Positions 37,626 to 49,147 of a DNA stretch of 64,000 bases are shown in pieces (the first letter of the stretch is position 1; every line of letters starts with the position of its first letter). Source of the DNA: Pseudomonadota bacterium (lineage in GTDB: Bacteria; Pseudomonadota; Gammaproteobacteria; Burkholderiales; Rhodocyclaceae); assembly GCA_026399515.1 (NCBI GenBank), contig JAPLQT010000117.1, positions 1-64,000 of the forward strand. The letters run 5' to 3'. Made by a program: the position numbers and the translations under genes. The notes under the pieces were generated by a model. The model made no database searches, was not told the DNA's origin, and was given only the letters and a program-made list of their open reading frames with translations.

Positions 37626-37972
37626 AGTCGCGTCCCGGCGCGTTATTTGACGTGCAACGCCGTGACGTCCTCTGGCGGATGCATAAAGCTCGTCGAAGAA
37701 TGGTTAAGCCGCAACACCTTGCTTGCGTGAGGTTTCCCACCCGACACAAGCCAACCAGCTGTGTTTGGGGATTATTTTTCCCCGTTACATTGGCGATAGA
37801 GATTTGAGGCGCCGCTTCAGCTTCGACTGCCGTCATCGAGATCACGCGCGGCGGCGAGTTACAGATTCGGATTTGAATGGCTGCTTCCCGAAAACCTCTC
37901 GGGCGAAGGTGGGGCGGCTCAGGAAGTTACACGGAGTACAATTGAGCACACAGGATAAGCGAGGAGACCAAC
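37626..37972. other. 347-base region without a gene
   Basis: No supportable gene was seen between the nuclease and the HicB-like antitoxin. The last 40 bases contain the ribosome site GCGAGGAG for the antitoxin and presumably its promoter. Base composition is mixed, with a few AT-rich patches, which is compatible with decayed DNA. Confidence 0.4.
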
Positions 37973-38209
37973 ATGCCTAAGACTCTATTCATCCGAGCAG
38001 AATGGGACGATGACGCCAGCGTCTGGGTCGCCACGTCAGATGATGTCCCAGGATTGGCGACCGAAGCGGAGACCATCGAGGCGCTGTCCGCCAAATTGCA
38101 AATTATGGTTCCTGATTTGCTAGATGCCAACGGCTATCCTGACGGTCCTGATGTTCCGTTTGAACTGTTGGCAAGAAGATTTGCCGTGGCTCATCGCGAA
38201 GCAGCCTGA
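37973..38209 (+). CDS. hicB: HicB-like antitoxin (DUF1902)
   Basis: The 78-residue protein has the short HicB-like beta fold: IRAEWDDDASVWVATSDDVP, then GLATEAETIEAL. This matches DUF1902 members that pair with HicA toxins. Its stop overlaps the toxin ATG by one base. It should block the toxin and regulate the pair. Confidence 0.8.
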   Translation: MPKTLFIRAEWDDDASVWVATSDDVPGLATEAETIEALSAKLQIMVPDLLDANGYPDGPDVPFELLARRFAVAHREAA

Positions 38210-38406
38210 TGGGTGAAAGTTTCACTCCGGATCTTGAGAAGTTGCTCAAGGCCGCGGGTTGTCGTTTTGTCTGTCCGGGGAAAGGAGACCATGCCATCTG
38301 GTTCTCTCCAAATACCGGGATCTACTTTCCGGTCGATTCCAAGATCAAGTCTCGTCACACGGCAAATGCCGTTTTGAAGCAGGCTGGGCTGAAGAAACAT
38401 TTCTGA
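38209..38406 (+). CDS. hicA: HicA-type mRNA interferase toxin
   Basis: The 65-residue protein has the HicA double-stranded-RNA-binding-like fold. The catalytic His is in GKGDHAIWFSP, and the C-terminus SRHTANAVLKQAGL is the conserved helix. HicA toxins cleave mRNA. The start ATG overlaps the antitoxin stop, so the antitoxin comes first in this pair. It appears intact. Confidence 0.85.
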   Translation: MGESFTPDLEKLLKAAGCRFVCPGKGDHAIWFSPNTGIYFPVDSKIKSRHTANAVLKQAGLKKHF

Positions 38407-38925
38407 AGACCCGCCACCTTCACCGCGGGATTTCTTGCGCCACCGACTACGCGGCGATTTGTACATTTGGATCGCTGGGGTATTGACGACAGCCTTCCGG
38501 CAGCGAGTTTGAATGACTCAACGATCACTTCCGCCATCAGGGAGCCTTTGGGGTCGAATCCCTGGGGGTCTGTTCCACCGCCAACAGCGGACACTCCCAA
38601 CCACTGTTACAAGGCAGTGCTTTGGTTCCGCGCGGCGAACGATGACAACTATGGCATCCGCCTCGACCCTTTGGCGCCGTTTATCGTTTGCACGACGAGC
38701 CATTCGACATTCGCCGGAGGAGTTCCCGATGGCTATAAAGCTGGTATGGGCAATCTTACGCTTGAAGAGGTTGCAAGCATACCGAAGACCTTCAAGCAGC
38801 CCAAGATCAGGCAGACATTCCTGAATGGGCGTTTCATGGTGTTCAGCGCTAGACAGGAAATCGCGCCGGTCGCCTGGCGCGGCGTAGTACCATCGAGGCA
38901 GTTGCGCATCGCGCTGGCTATTCTG
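38407..38925. other. 519-base unassigned region between hicA and nifQ
   Basis: The longest frame here (38467-38961, plus, 164 codons) runs into the end of nifQ on the other strand. It shows no recognisable domain and has uneven composition, so it is not called as a gene. The region separates the accessory genes from the nif cluster. Partial remnants of older genes are possible. Confidence 0.4.
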
Positions 38926-39510
38926 CTAATCCTCCGGACCGAAGCAATTCCGGTAATCTGAACAGACAAGGCAATTTGGTGACTTGCAGATCAGGACTTC
39001 CTCCTGCTCGCAGAGTTGCCGGTAGAAAAATTTCTTCCACTTCATGTCACCGGCGTTCTTGGCGGCAAGCGCCGGAAAGTACGCCTGCATTAGTTGCGAG
39101 AGAATGGCGCGGCTGGGCAGTCCCATGTCTTGCCAGAGATGGTTGTCGAACAGGGAAGCCGAGGCGATGGCGTGGCTCAGCCATTCGAGGGCCATCGACG
39201 GCTGGCTGCGATGGGCCATCAGCAGCAGCACCAGATCGTCGTACTCGTCGCCACCGCGACTTGGCAGCCGCGTACCGTTGTTCAGGCGCAAACCCGGGAA
39301 GAAAGTCTGCATTAGAGTATCGAAATCGGCTTCGGCAAGACCCCGGATCAGCGGGCGCCGGTGGGCGGCAAGTGCCGAGACTATCACTCCGGCAAATGCC
39401 AGCGTCAGCAGTTGGCCTGGATAACGGGCATGTGCCAGAAAGTCCCGATAGCTCGGCGCGTCCGCGGCGGCGGCAGCGGGTAGGATGTCGGCGGGTAGTG
39501 CGGCAGTCAT
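38926..39510 (-). CDS. nifQ: NifQ, molybdenum donor for FeMo-cofactor synthesis
   Basis: The 194-residue protein ends with the NifQ cluster-binding signature Cys-x4-Cys-x2-Cys-x5-Cys, seen as CKSPNCLVCSDYRNC. NifQ carries a Mo-Fe-S cluster and gives molybdenum to the NifEN/NifH complex. It is the last gene of the minus-strand nifV operon. Its ATG overlaps the stop of the TPR-like gene. Confidence 0.93.
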   Translation of the reverse strand: MTAALPADILPAAAAADAPSYRDFLAHARYPGQLLTLAFAGVIVSALAAHRRPLIRGLAEADFDTLMQTFFPGLRLNNGTRLPSRGGDEYDDLVLLLMAHRSQPSMALEWLSHAIASASLFDNHLWQDMGLPSRAILSQLMQAYFPALAAKNAGDMKWKKFFYRQLCEQEEVLICKSPNCLVCSDYRNCFGPED

Positions 39511-40079
39511 CGTCCGGGTCCGAGAGGTTGCACTGGTTCACGATCCTGTGAGGCCGCGGCAAGGTCGCGGATTACTGAGGCACCGACGCTGTCGTCCGGA
39601 TCGATCTGCGCCAGCTTGCTGAGGATGGCGTGGCTCTCGGAGTGGCGGCCGAGGCGCAGGCAGATGAAGGACAGCGCCTTGAGGCCGAACAGGTAGAAGT
39701 GCTGGGGGCCGCGGGTGTCGGTCCAATCGACTGTCGCCTGGGTGAGGCAGTGCCAGTCCGAACTGAACCCCCCCTGGCGCGCCGCCTGGGCTAGGCCGAG
39801 GCGGGTGGCGCGCTCGGCCTCGTGCAGGCGAGCCTTGTGGAAGTAAAACTTGTACAGGGCGAAATACACCGGCAGGCATTCCGGGAACATCGCCTGTGCA
39901 GACCAGAGGATGGCTTCGGCGCGGTTTGGCTGGCCGGGTGTGGCCACCGCCTCGTTCAGCAGATTCTCGACAACAGCCGGCAGCTCCGGGCCGAAACCGG
40001 CACGGTCCGATTCGGAAAGCGCGACATGCGCTTTCACCATACCTCCGGCGCCACGCGCAGTCCTTCCACCGGTTGTCAT
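39507..40079 (-). CDS. TPR-like nif-cluster protein
   Basis: The 190-residue protein appears all-helical with tetratricopeptide-like spacing: LWSAQAMFPECLPVYFALYK, FYFHKARLHEAERATRLGL, YLFGLKALSFICLRLG. It has a clear paralogue at 55360-55929 in the other nif operon. Both share a pattern of the kind YFALYKFYFHK / HIALYRFYFYR and FYLF..K.L.YL.LRLG. No enzymatic residues stand out, so a scaffolding or protein-interaction role in nitrogenase maturation is an inference. It lies between fixX and nifQ. Confidence 0.75.
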   Translation of the reverse strand: MTTGGRTARGAGGMVKAHVALSESDRAGFGPELPAVVENLLNEAVATPGQPNRAEAILWSAQAMFPECLPVYFALYKFYFHKARLHEAERATRLGLAQAARQGGFSSDWHCLTQATVDWTDTRGPQHFYLFGLKALSFICLRLGRHSESHAILSKLAQIDPDDSVGASVIRDLAAASQDREPVQPLGPGR

Positions 40080-40091
40080 CTGATGTATCCC

Positions 40092-40388
40092 TTAGCCGAA
40101 CTTGAACAGGATGCCGTAGCCGCCGCGCGGATATTCCCACTCGACGTTGCGGTGGTCGTCGCAGATCACACGGCAGGTTCCGCATTCCAGGCAGCCGTCG
40201 GTGATCAGCACGATGCGGCCGTTGCCTTCCGTGGTGTAGCAGCCGGCCGGACAGCATACCGCGCACTGCTGCGCGTCGCAGTCGTGGGCGCATAGATCCG
40301 GGTTCTTGATCGAAATGTGCGGCCGACCGGCGTCGACCTTGTAGCGGTTCTGGAAGAGTTTTTCCTCGACTTTCGCGGCAGTGCTCAT
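40092..40388 (-). CDS. fixX: FixX ferredoxin-like protein
   Basis: The 98-residue protein belongs to the ETF-QO-associated ferredoxin family. Cys motifs are CAVCCPAGC and [11 protein letters not shown], which hold a [4Fe-4S] cluster. It works with FixC to pass electrons from the flavoprotein FixAB. The ATG at 40388 overlaps the fixC stop in ATGA, so the preceding in-frame codons were left out. Confidence 0.93.
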   Translation of the reverse strand: MSTAAKVEEKLFQNRYKVDAGRPHISIKNPDLCAHDCDAQQCAVCCPAGCYTTEGNGRIVLITDGCLECGTCRVICDDHRNVEWEYPRGGYGILFKFG

Positions 40389-41683
40389 TCGAAGGCCCTC
40401 CACATCTTGTAGGCATCACCCACCAAGCCGAAGAGCGAACGCCTGTGGGCGAAGTTACTGCGGATTTGCTTTTCCTTGGACTTCTTGTCGACGCCGTCGA
40501 CCTTGAGCATGATGTGCGCCGCCTGGTTGAGAAGCTCCGGATAGGTGGTGAGGAACTGGGGATTGCGATGCAGGATGTCCGGCAGGTTCTGGTACTTCTT
40601 CATGTCTTTCATGACGAAGCTTTGATCGAGTTTCGCGCGGTAGGCCGCCAGATTCTTCGTCGAACACGCCTTGCCCTGCGCAGCCAGCTCGATCACGGTC
40701 TCGGCGGCGATGCGGCCGGTGGTCATCGCCAGGTTGGAACCCTCGCGGTGCACCGCATTGACGAACATTCCGGAGTCGCCCGCTATCAGCCAGCCTTCGC
40801 CGTATATCCGCGGAATGGCCTTGTAGCCGCCTTCAGGGATCAGGTGGGCGGCGTATTCCTTCATCTCGCCACCCTCGATCAGCGGCCGGATGGATGGATG
40901 GCTCTTCATTTCCTCGAGCAGGCGATTGGGGGAAATCTTCTGCTTCTTGAAGTCGGAAAGCATGCAGCCGACGCCGATGGTCAGCGATTCCTTGTTGGTG
41001 TAAAGGAAACCGGTGCCCATCATGCCCTTGGTGATCTTGCCTATCATTTCGATGACGACGCCGGCATCGCCGGACACATTGAAGCGGCTGGCAATGGTTT
41101 CTTCCGGCATGAAATGGATTTCCTTCACCGCCAGCGCCACGTCGCCCGGGTTCAGTTCCGGGCGGAAACCGGCCTTGCGCGCCAGCATCGAATTGACGCC
41201 GTCGGCCAGGATCACCACATCGGCGTAAATCGAGCCGCCGAGGCGGTCGGTCCGCACGCCGATCACCTGCGTCCCGTCCATGATGAGATCGGTCACGGTG
41301 GTCTCGCAGATCAGGAGAACGCCGGCTTCCTGTGCCTTCTGCGAGAACCACTTGTCGAACTGGGCACGGATGATGGTGTAGCGGTTGTGGGGCGGCTTGT
41401 TGAAGTCGTCCGAGCGGTAGTGCGAGCCGATGAAGGAGGCGTCGTCCAGCACCCACATCCGCTGTTCGATGATATGGCGTTCCAGCGGCGCGTCTTCGCG
41501 GAAGTCCGGAATGATTCTTTCGAGCGCGTCGGCATACAAGATCGCACCTTGGACGTTCTTCGAGCCCGGATATTCGCCGCGTTCAAGTTGCAGGACCTTG
41601 AGTCCCGACTTGGCCAGGGTGTAGGCCGCGGCGTTCCCCGAGGGGCCGGCGCCGACGACGATCGCATCGAATTTTTCAGCCAT
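40385..41683 (-). CDS. fixC: FixC, ETF-quinone oxidoreductase-like flavoprotein
   Basis: The 432-residue FAD protein begins with the dinucleotide fold [20 protein letters not shown] and has the usual FixC segment [18 protein letters not shown]. In the bifurcating FixABCX complex it takes electrons toward quinone while FixX/FixAB lower-potential electrons reduce ferredoxin or flavodoxin for nitrogenase. It overlaps fixX and lies 10 bases after fixB. Confidence 0.94.
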   Translation of the reverse strand: MAEKFDAIVVGAGPSGNAAAYTLAKSGLKVLQLERGEYPGSKNVQGAILYADALERIIPDFREDAPLERHIIEQRMWVLDDASFIGSHYRSDDFNKPPHNRYTIIRAQFDKWFSQKAQEAGVLLICETTVTDLIMDGTQVIGVRTDRLGGSIYADVVILADGVNSMLARKAGFRPELNPGDVALAVKEIHFMPEETIASRFNVSGDAGVVIEMIGKITKGMMGTGFLYTNKESLTIGVGCMLSDFKKQKISPNRLLEEMKSHPSIRPLIEGGEMKEYAAHLIPEGGYKAIPRIYGEGWLIAGDSGMFVNAVHREGSNLAMTTGRIAAETVIELAAQGKACSTKNLAAYRAKLDQSFVMKDMKKYQNLPDILHRNPQFLTTYPELLNQAAHIMLKVDGVDKKSKEKQIRSNFAHRRSLFGLVGDAYKMWRAFE

Positions 41684-41693
41684 TTTGAGTCTC

Positions 41694-42788
41694 CTAGCCC
41701 GCCATCTTTGCCATGGCGAGTCGCTGCTTGAATGCCTGCGTCAGTGCCGGCAGGATGGTCATCGCATTGCCGACGATGCCGTAGGTCGCGAAGTCGAAAA
41801 TCGGCGCGTTGGGGTCATTGTTGATGGCGATGATCACGTCCGCGCCTTCCATGCCGACGCGGTGCTGGACCGCCCCGGAAATGCCCGCGGCGATGTACAG
41901 CTTGGGCCGCACCGTCTTGCCCGACTGCCCGACCTGGCGATCCGCTTCGACCCAGCCGGCCTGCACCACCGGGCGCGAAGCGCCGACCTCGGCGCCCAGC
42001 ATCAGCGCCAGATCCCAGATCAGCTGGAAATTATCCGGGTTCTTCATGCCGCGCCCGCCCGACACGATGATGTCGGCGAAGGCCAGTTGCGGCTTGTCCT
42101 GCCGGTTGTCGGGAATGTATTCGAGCACCTTGGTGACGATGTCGGCTTCGATCAGGCCCAGCGGATGTTCGACAATGCTGCCCAGGCGGCGGTTGTCGCG
42201 ATCCGGCAGCGCCATCACGCGCGGCCTCACCGTCGCCATCTGCGGCCGGTAGTTGAGCGTGAGGATGGTGCACAGCAGGCTGCCGCCAAAGGTGGGGCGC
42301 GACGCGGCGAGGCTGCGATTTTCCATGTCGATGTTGAGCTCGGTGCAGTCCGCGGTGAGCCCGGTCTTCAGCGTGGTCGCCACGCTGCCCGCCAGGTCGC
42401 GGCCCTGCGTCGTCGCGCCGAGCAGCAGGATCTCGGGCTGGTAGGCGTTGACCAGGTCGGTGAGCCCCTTGGTGAACGGCTGGTTGCGATAATTGTTCAG
42501 CACCGCGTCTTCCATCAGGTAGCAATTGTCGGCGCCGTGGAAGAAGGCTTCCTCGCAGAACCGCCGCGTCGCCAGGCCGGGAGCGCCCAGCACCACGCCG
42601 GAGAGTGGCACGCCGAGCGTGTCGGCAAGCTTGCGGCCTTCGCCGAGGAGTTCCCAGGACACCGGATGGACTTCGCCGCGCTCGTGCTCGACGAACACCC
42701 AGACGCCCTTGTAGGCCTTGAGTTGCTCCGAGAGTTCATACTTGCCTTTGCCCGCCTTCTTGACCGGAACTCTCTTTTCTTCGCTCAT
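41694..42788 (-). CDS. fixB: FixB, electron transfer flavoprotein alpha subunit
   Basis: The 364-residue subunit has the ETF-alpha C-terminal FAD-binding signature region: [20 protein letters not shown] followed by [16 protein letters not shown]. With FixA it forms the bifurcating flavoprotein that receives electrons from NADH. The gene is 9 bases after fixA. Confidence 0.94.
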   Translation of the reverse strand: MSEEKRVPVKKAGKGKYELSEQLKAYKGVWVFVEHERGEVHPVSWELLGEGRKLADTLGVPLSGVVLGAPGLATRRFCEEAFFHGADNCYLMEDAVLNNYRNQPFTKGLTDLVNAYQPEILLLGATTQGRDLAGSVATTLKTGLTADCTELNIDMENRSLAASRPTFGGSLLCTILTLNYRPQMATVRPRVMALPDRDNRRLGSIVEHPLGLIEADIVTKVLEYIPDNRQDKPQLAFADIIVSGGRGMKNPDNFQLIWDLALMLGAEVGASRPVVQAGWVEADRQVGQSGKTVRPKLYIAAGISGAVQHRVGMEGADVIIAINNDPNAPIFDFATYGIVGNAMTILPALTQAFKQRLAMAKMAG

Positions 42789-42797
42789 CTCGTGCTC

Positions 42798-43643
42798 CTA
42801 GGTCGCCCGTTTCGATATCGCCTCGCCCAGTTTGGGATGCTGGGTGAAGAGTTTCGATAGCAGCGTCAGGGCGATGTCGCGCGGCTCGCCGCTTTCGGTG
42901 TCGATGATTTCGGCGCGCTGCGTCCGGGCCTGGGGCGCGAATACCTTGCTGACCACCGTCGGCGATCCCTTCAGGCCGATCTTGCCGACGTCATCGATGC
43001 CGGCGGCGACGCGGTCCCATACCTTGAGCTGGTAGCGGGCGGCCCGGAACATGTTGTCCATCGAGGCGAAACGCATTTCGTTGCTGCCTTCGAGCATGGT
43101 GACGAGGCAGGGTAGCTTGGTCGTCAACACCTGTACGCCGCCTTCGGCGCGGCGTTGCACCCGGACGGTCCGGGTCATCAAATCCAGCGCATCGACTTGC
43201 GACACGTAGGTGAGCAACTGCAGGTCCATGCGTTTGGCGATACCGGGGCCGACCTGGGCGGTGTCGCCGTCGATGGTCTGTTTGCCGGCGAAGACCATGT
43301 CCACCGCCTGATCCTTGCCGATCTGGGTGATCGCACTGGCCAGGGCGTAGGAGGTGGCCAGGGTGTCGGCGCCGGCGAAGGCGCGGTCGGTGACCAGTAT
43401 CGCTTCGTCGGCGCCGAAGGCGATGCACTTGCGCAAGGCCGCCTCGGCCTGAGGCGGACCCATGGTGATGACGGTGACCCGTCCGCCATGCACATCCTTC
43501 AGGCGCAGCGCCTCTTCCAGCGAGAACAGGTCGTAGGGATTGACGATGGCCGGCACGCCCTGGCGCATGATGGTGTTGGTCACCGGGTGCACGCGGATCT
43601 GCGCGCTGTCGGGAACCTGCTTGATGCAGACGACGATGTGCAT
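42798..43643 (-). CDS. fixA: FixA, electron transfer flavoprotein beta subunit
   Basis: The 281-residue subunit starts MHIVVCIKQVPDSAQIRVHP, typical of FixA/ETF-beta. The nucleotide-binding segment FAGKQTIDGDTAQVGPGIA is near residue 120. It is the first fix gene and follows nifW by 16 bases. Transcription is expected from the NifA-dependent promoter before nifV. Confidence 0.94.
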   Translation of the reverse strand: MHIVVCIKQVPDSAQIRVHPVTNTIMRQGVPAIVNPYDLFSLEEALRLKDVHGGRVTVITMGPPQAEAALRKCIAFGADEAILVTDRAFAGADTLATSYALASAITQIGKDQAVDMVFAGKQTIDGDTAQVGPGIAKRMDLQLLTYVSQVDALDLMTRTVRVQRRAEGGVQVLTTKLPCLVTMLEGSNEMRFASMDNMFRAARYQLKVWDRVAAGIDDVGKIGLKGSPTVVSKVFAPQARTQRAEIIDTESGEPRDIALTLLSKLFTQHPKLGEAISKRAT

Positions 43644-43659
43644 GGGGGCTCCTGGCTAT

Positions 43660-43992
43660 TCAGGCCGCGCGTTGCGGCAAGGTGTCGCGCAGCTTGTCGA
43701 CGGAGAAGCTCTTGGCTTCGGCATCCTGGAAAACCTTCATGACTTTTTCCTGCGCGGCGCTGGAGTGGACGAAATCCTCGTAGGCCTTCAGCAGCAGGCT
43801 GCGATAGCGTTGGTAAAACGCTCCTTCATCCAGTTCGCCCAATCCTTTTTCCAGACGCAGGTACTGGTAGAAGCGCTTGAGGATATGCAGGCGATTGACA
43901 TGCACTACCGCCTCGTCGAAGGGGATGCAGAAGAATTCGAGGAATTCCTCTGCGGCGGAAAGTTGACTCAGGCGCTGGATCAGGGGGTTCAT
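43660..43992 (-). CDS. nifW: NifW, nitrogenase-stabilising/protective protein
   Basis: The 110-residue protein matches NifW: LSAAEEFLEFFCIPFDEAVV near the N-terminus and HILKRFYQYL after it. NifW binds the MoFe protein and helps its maturation or protects it from oxygen. The ATG at 43992 is used; the frame is open farther upstream, but that part overlaps the end of cysE and has no family similarity. Confidence 0.92.
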   Translation of the reverse strand: MNPLIQRLSQLSAAEEFLEFFCIPFDEAVVHVNRLHILKRFYQYLRLEKGLGELDEGAFYQRYRSLLLKAYEDFVHSSAAQEKVMKVFQDAEAKSFSVDKLRDTLPQRAA

Positions 43993-44005
43993 CGTGGGGG
44001 TTCCA

Positions 44006-44815
44006 TTAGTGATTGGAGTGTGGCGCGGCGGCAAGAGTGGCACAGGTGTCGTCGCAAGCATGGCATGCAGTGGCAACCGGACCGGGCGCGCCCTTGAGCG
44101 CCGATAGCTGAATCTCCAGACCCTCGATGCGTTCGAGCAGGCAGGCAATGGCCTTGCCGACCGGGTCTGGCATCCGATGATGATCGAGGTCTATGCCCTG
44201 TTCGGTGATGCGGCGTCGGTTCTTAGGCAGCACTGTGCGACCGGGTATACCGACGACGGTCATTTCCGCCGCGACATCCTCGATCACCACGGAGTTGGCG
44301 GCGATGCGGGCGTTGCGGCCGATGCTGATGGGACCGAGTATCTTGGCCCCGGCGCCGACGACGACGCCGCAGCCGAGCGTGGGGTGACGCTTGCCGGGAT
44401 TCCATGAGGTGCCGCCCAGAGTGACGCCGTGATAGAGCGTCACGTCGTCGCCGATCTCGGCCGTCTCGCCGATCACCACGCCGCAGCCGTGGTCGATGAA
44501 GAAGCGCTGGCCGATGGTGGCGCCGGGATGGATGTCGATGTGGGTCACCAGGCGGGCCAAGTGGCTGAGGAGGCGGGCCGCATAGCGCCAGCCGCGCCGC
44601 CACAGGCGATGGGCGATGCGATGCGCCACCAGGGCGTGCACGCCGGGATAGATGGTCACCAGTTCCAGCGTGCTGCGCGCCGCCGGGTCGCGGCTGAAAA
44701 CGCAGCGCACGTCATCGCGCAGGGTACACAGCAGTCCGGGCGCGCCTCGGGTCTCGAAGCCCGGCAGCGATACCGGTTGGATGGCGGCGATCATCTGCGG
44801 CTCCGGGGAGTTCAT
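44006..44815 (-). CDS. cysE: Serine O-acetyltransferase (nif-associated CysE)
   Basis: The 269-residue enzyme acetylates serine for cysteine synthesis. The left-handed beta-helix with hexapeptide repeats is clear: [40 protein letters not shown] and [16 protein letters not shown] nif-linked copy raises cysteine supply for Fe-S cluster assembly. The ATG at 44815 overlaps the nifV stop (ATGA). A longer open frame reaching back over nifV is not coding. Confidence 0.93.
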   Translation of the reverse strand: MNSPEPQMIAAIQPVSLPGFETRGAPGLLCTLRDDVRCVFSRDPAARSTLELVTIYPGVHALVAHRIAHRLWRRGWRYAARLLSHLARLVTHIDIHPGATIGQRFFIDHGCGVVIGETAEIGDDVTLYHGVTLGGTSWNPGKRHPTLGCGVVVGAGAKILGPISIGRNARIAANSVVIEDVAAEMTVVGIPGRTVLPKNRRRITEQGIDLDHHRMPDPVGKAIACLLERIEGLEIQLSALKGAPGPVATACHACDDTCATLAAAPHSNH

Positions 44816-45960
44816 AAGGGCATTACCGTGCTGCCCGCACAATCCGCGCTTTCCAGATAGAAGCGTTTGAGATCGGTGGCCGTCGGCGGATTCTTGGTCG
44901 CCACGGCATGATCGCGTATCCGCGCCAGCAGCAACTCGGCTTCGGGATCCGAAAGCAGCAAGCCGAGTCTGGCGTAGGCATCGATCACGGCGCGCGAGCC
45001 GGAATGCTTGCCGAGTATGGTGCGATGCTCGCGGCCCACTTCGGCCGGATCGAAGCCCTGGTAGTTGCGCGGATTCTTCAGCAGGCCATCCACATGTATG
45101 CCTGCCTCGTGGGTGAACACCGCGTCGCCAACGATGCTCTTGTTGGAAGCCACGCGGCGCCCCGAGGCCAGCTCGACCATGCGCGAGATGGCGGGAAAGC
45201 GCCGCGTGTCGATGGCGGCTTCGACGCCGTACAAGTGGCGCAAGGCCATCACGACCTCCTCCAGCGCGGCGTTGCCGGCGCGCTCGCCCAGGCCGTTGAC
45301 CGTGGTGTTGGCGTGAGTGGCGCCGGCACGCAGCGCCGCCAGCGTGTTGGCCGTGGCCAGCCCAAGGTCGTTGTGGGCGTGGATCTCGATTTCGATATCG
45401 CTGATCTCGCGCAGGCGCTTGATGCGCGTCCAGGTCGAAAACGGATCGAGCAGCCCCAGCGTGTCGGCGAAGCGGAAGCGGCGGGCACCTGCGGCCTGCA
45501 CCGTCTCGACCACGCGCAGCAGGAACTCGGTGTCGGCGCGCGACGCATCCTCGCCGCCGACGCATACGTCGAGGCCGAGATCGAAGGCGCGGCCGACGTA
45601 GTCGCGGATGGTCTGTATTACCCATTCGCGTGAGCGGCCCAGCTTGTGTTCGATGTGCACGTCGGAGACCGGGATCGACAGATTCACCAGGTCCGCGTTG
45701 CATGCCGCGGCGGCCTGCAAATCCCTGTCGCACATGCGGCCCCATACCATCAGTTGCGAGCCCAGGCCGAGCGTGGCAATGGTCTGGATCACCTCCAGCT
45801 CGGCCGGCCCCATCACCGGAATCCCAATCTCCATTTCAGGCACACCCGCTTTCGCCAGGGCACAGGCAATCGCGATTTTTTCATCGGCGGTAAAAGCCAC
45901 ACCGGCGGTCTGCTCGCCGTCGCGCAGCGTGGTGTCGTTGATAGTGACCATGTTGTGCAT
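44812..45960 (-). CDS. nifV: Homocitrate synthase NifV
   Basis: The 382-residue enzyme condenses acetyl-CoA and 2-oxoglutarate to homocitrate, the organic ligand of FeMo-cofactor. The isopropylmalate-synthase-family motifs [38 protein letters not shown] and [16 protein letters not shown] are present. It starts an operon with cysE, nifW, fixABCX, a TPR-like gene and nifQ. A sigma-54 promoter and a NifA site lie upstream (46006-46121). Confidence 0.94.
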   Translation of the reverse strand: MHNMVTINDTTLRDGEQTAGVAFTADEKIAIACALAKAGVPEMEIGIPVMGPAELEVIQTIATLGLGSQLMVWGRMCDRDLQAAAACNADLVNLSIPVSDVHIEHKLGRSREWVIQTIRDYVGRAFDLGLDVCVGGEDASRADTEFLLRVVETVQAAGARRFRFADTLGLLDPFSTWTRIKRLREISDIEIEIHAHNDLGLATANTLAALRAGATHANTTVNGLGERAGNAALEEVVMALRHLYGVEAAIDTRRFPAISRMVELASGRRVASNKSIVGDAVFTHEAGIHVDGLLKNPRNYQGFDPAEVGREHRTILGKHSGSRAVIDAYARLGLLLSDPEAELLLARIRDHAVATKNPPTATDLKRFYLESADCAGSTVMPL

Positions 45961-46005
45961 TGAAGGTTTTCGATTCGCGTTTAGAGGCTGTACGCCACCT
46001 ATTCA

Positions 46006-46020
46006 GCAAGTCATGTGCCA
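46006..46020 (-). promoter_or_regulatory. Sigma-54 promoter of nifV operon
   Basis: On the minus strand the sequence reads TGGCACATGACTTGC, an exact match to the TGGCAC-N5-TTGC consensus with GG-N10-GC spacing. Transcription would start about 35 bases before the nifV ATG. A NifA activator site lies about 86 bases upstream. Confidence 0.9.
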
Positions 46021-46105
46021 ACCCCTAGCGGGTCGCGCTATGGGCCTTGTATTCAGCGTCTTGAGGAAATATGGGGTGGCGATGAAGCAGGCGGGCTGTC
46101 GCGAT

Positions 46106-46121
46106 TGTCGCGTTTGCAACA
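46106..46121. promoter_or_regulatory. NifA upstream activator site for nifV
   Basis: TGTCGCGTTTGCAACA is an exact TGT-N10-ACA. It stands about 86 bases upstream of the sigma-54 promoter, the normal distance for enhancer-type activation through DNA looping. Confidence 0.88.
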
Positions 46122-46127
46122 AAGCTC

Positions 46128-46466
46128 TCAATCGTGTTCGGAGGCGAGATTGACCGTGTAACGTGGCAGCTCGATCACCAAGTCGGCCTGGGGGACCACC
46201 ACCTGGCACGACAAGCGCGAGTTCGCCTGCACTCCCCAGGCGTGGTCCAACTGGTCTTCTTCGTCGTCGCTGGCGGCGCTCAGCGCTTCGTAGCCTTGAT
46301 GCACGATGACATGGCAGGTGGCGCAGGCGCAGGATTTTTCGCAGGCGTGTTCCAGCGCGATGCCATGCTTCAGCAGCGCATCGCAGAGAAAACCGCCTTT
46401 GCGCGCTTCGAAAATGGCGCCCTGCGGACACAGGAGCGGATGTGGACGGACGGTGATGAGCGGCAT
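46128..46466 (-). CDS. fdx: ISC-type [2Fe-2S] ferredoxin
   Basis: The 112-residue adrenodoxin-type ferredoxin has cluster ligands in HACEKSCACATCHV and a final Cys in SCQVVVP. The tail VIELPRYTVN is typical of Isc Fdx. It would supply electrons for Fe-S cluster assembly on IscU. It is the last gene of the isc-like operon, 12 bases after hscA. Confidence 0.93.
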   Translation of the reverse strand: MPLITVRPHPLLCPQGAIFEARKGGFLCDALLKHGIALEHACEKSCACATCHVIVHQGYEALSAASDDEEDQLDHAWGVQANSRLSCQVVVPQADLVIELPRYTVNLASEHD

Positions 46467-46478
46467 GCCGGTCTGCCT

Positions 46479-48401
<1,923 letters not shown>

Positions 48402-48404
48402 GAT

Positions 48405-48725
48405 TCAGACGTTGAAGCTTTCGCCGCAACCGCACTCGTTCTTGACGTTGGGGTTGTTGAACTTGAAACCCTCATTGAGGCCTTCGCGCACGAAGTCGAG
48501 TTCGGTGCCCTTGACGTAGGGCAGGCTCTTCGGGTCGATCAGCAGAGTGACACCGTGGCTTTCGAAACACAGGTCGTCCTTGTCGGCGCAGTCGGCAAAC
48601 TCGAGCGCGTAGGCCATGCCGGAACAGCCGCTGGTCTTGACCGCCAGGCGCAAGCCGACGCCGCCGCGCTTGGCGAGGAAGGTCTGCACGCGCTTCGCGG
48701 CATTTTCGGTGAGGGTGACGCTCAT
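48405..48725 (-). CDS. iscA: IscA A-type Fe-S carrier
   Basis: The 106-residue protein has the three A-type carrier cysteines, in [10 protein letters not shown] and NECGCGESF. The sequence [20 protein letters not shown] is close to E. coli IscA. The ATG at 48725 is used; the open frame reaches further upstream into the neighbouring carrier gene but lacks similarity there. It lies between the ErpA-like gene and hscA. Confidence 0.92.
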   Translation of the reverse strand: MSVTLTENAAKRVQTFLAKRGGVGLRLAVKTSGCSGMAYALEFADCADKDDLCFESHGVTLLIDPKSLPYVKGTELDFVREGLNEGFKFNNPNVKNECGCGESFNV

Positions 48726-48744
48726 GGCGGGCTCCTTGAAGAGG

Positions 48745-49098
48745 TTATACGGAAAACGAGCTGCCGCAGCCGCAAGTCGACGTCGCGTTGGGGTTCTTGA
48801 TGACGAAGCGCGAGCCTTCGAGCCCATCTTCGTAGCCGATCTCTGCACCGGTAAGGTATTGCAGGCTGATGGTGTCTATCAGCAGGGCGACACCGTTTTT
48901 CTCGATCAGGAAATCGTCGTCCTTGGCGGCCTCGTCGAAGGCGAAGCCGTAGGAGAAGCCGGAGCAGCCGCCGCCGGTGACATAGATGCGCAACTTGAGA
49001 TTGGGGTTGCCTTCCTCAGCGATAAGCTCGCTGACCTTGGCCACGGCGGAATCGGAAAACAATACGGGGGAGGGTGCTTCGATCGCGGCGGCGTTCAT
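48745..49098 (-). CDS. ErpA-like A-type Fe-S carrier
   Basis: The 117-residue protein has the carrier cysteines in [13 protein letters not shown] and [10 protein letters not shown]. The segment [15 protein letters not shown] and [20 protein letters not shown] match ErpA more than IscA. It delivers [4Fe-4S] or [2Fe-2S] clusters to target proteins. It is one of three A-type carriers in the window and sits between iscU and iscA. Confidence 0.88.
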   Translation of the reverse strand: MNAAAIEAPSPVLFSDSAVAKVSELIAEEGNPNLKLRIYVTGGGCSGFSYGFAFDEAAKDDDFLIEKNGVALLIDTISLQYLTGAEIGYEDGLEGSRFVIKNPNATSTCGCGSSFSV

Positions 49099-49147
49099 GT
49101 CGGGCCTCTCTTGAACAGATGTTCGGGTTGTCGTTCGGGTTGACGTC

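Noticed and set aside
38540-38570. tRNA T-arm-like GGTCGAATCC
   Set aside because: No acceptor stem, anticodon arm or D-arm fits around it; it is a chance hairpin.
38467-38961. Plus-strand 164-codon frame between hicA and nifQ
   Set aside because: No recognisable domain, weak start context, and it runs into the 3' end of nifQ.
44006-45745. Minus-strand 579-codon frame across cysE and nifV
   Set aside because: Only the part from 44815 down is CysE. The upstream part is a second frame inside nifV, is Arg/Gly/His-rich and has no domain.
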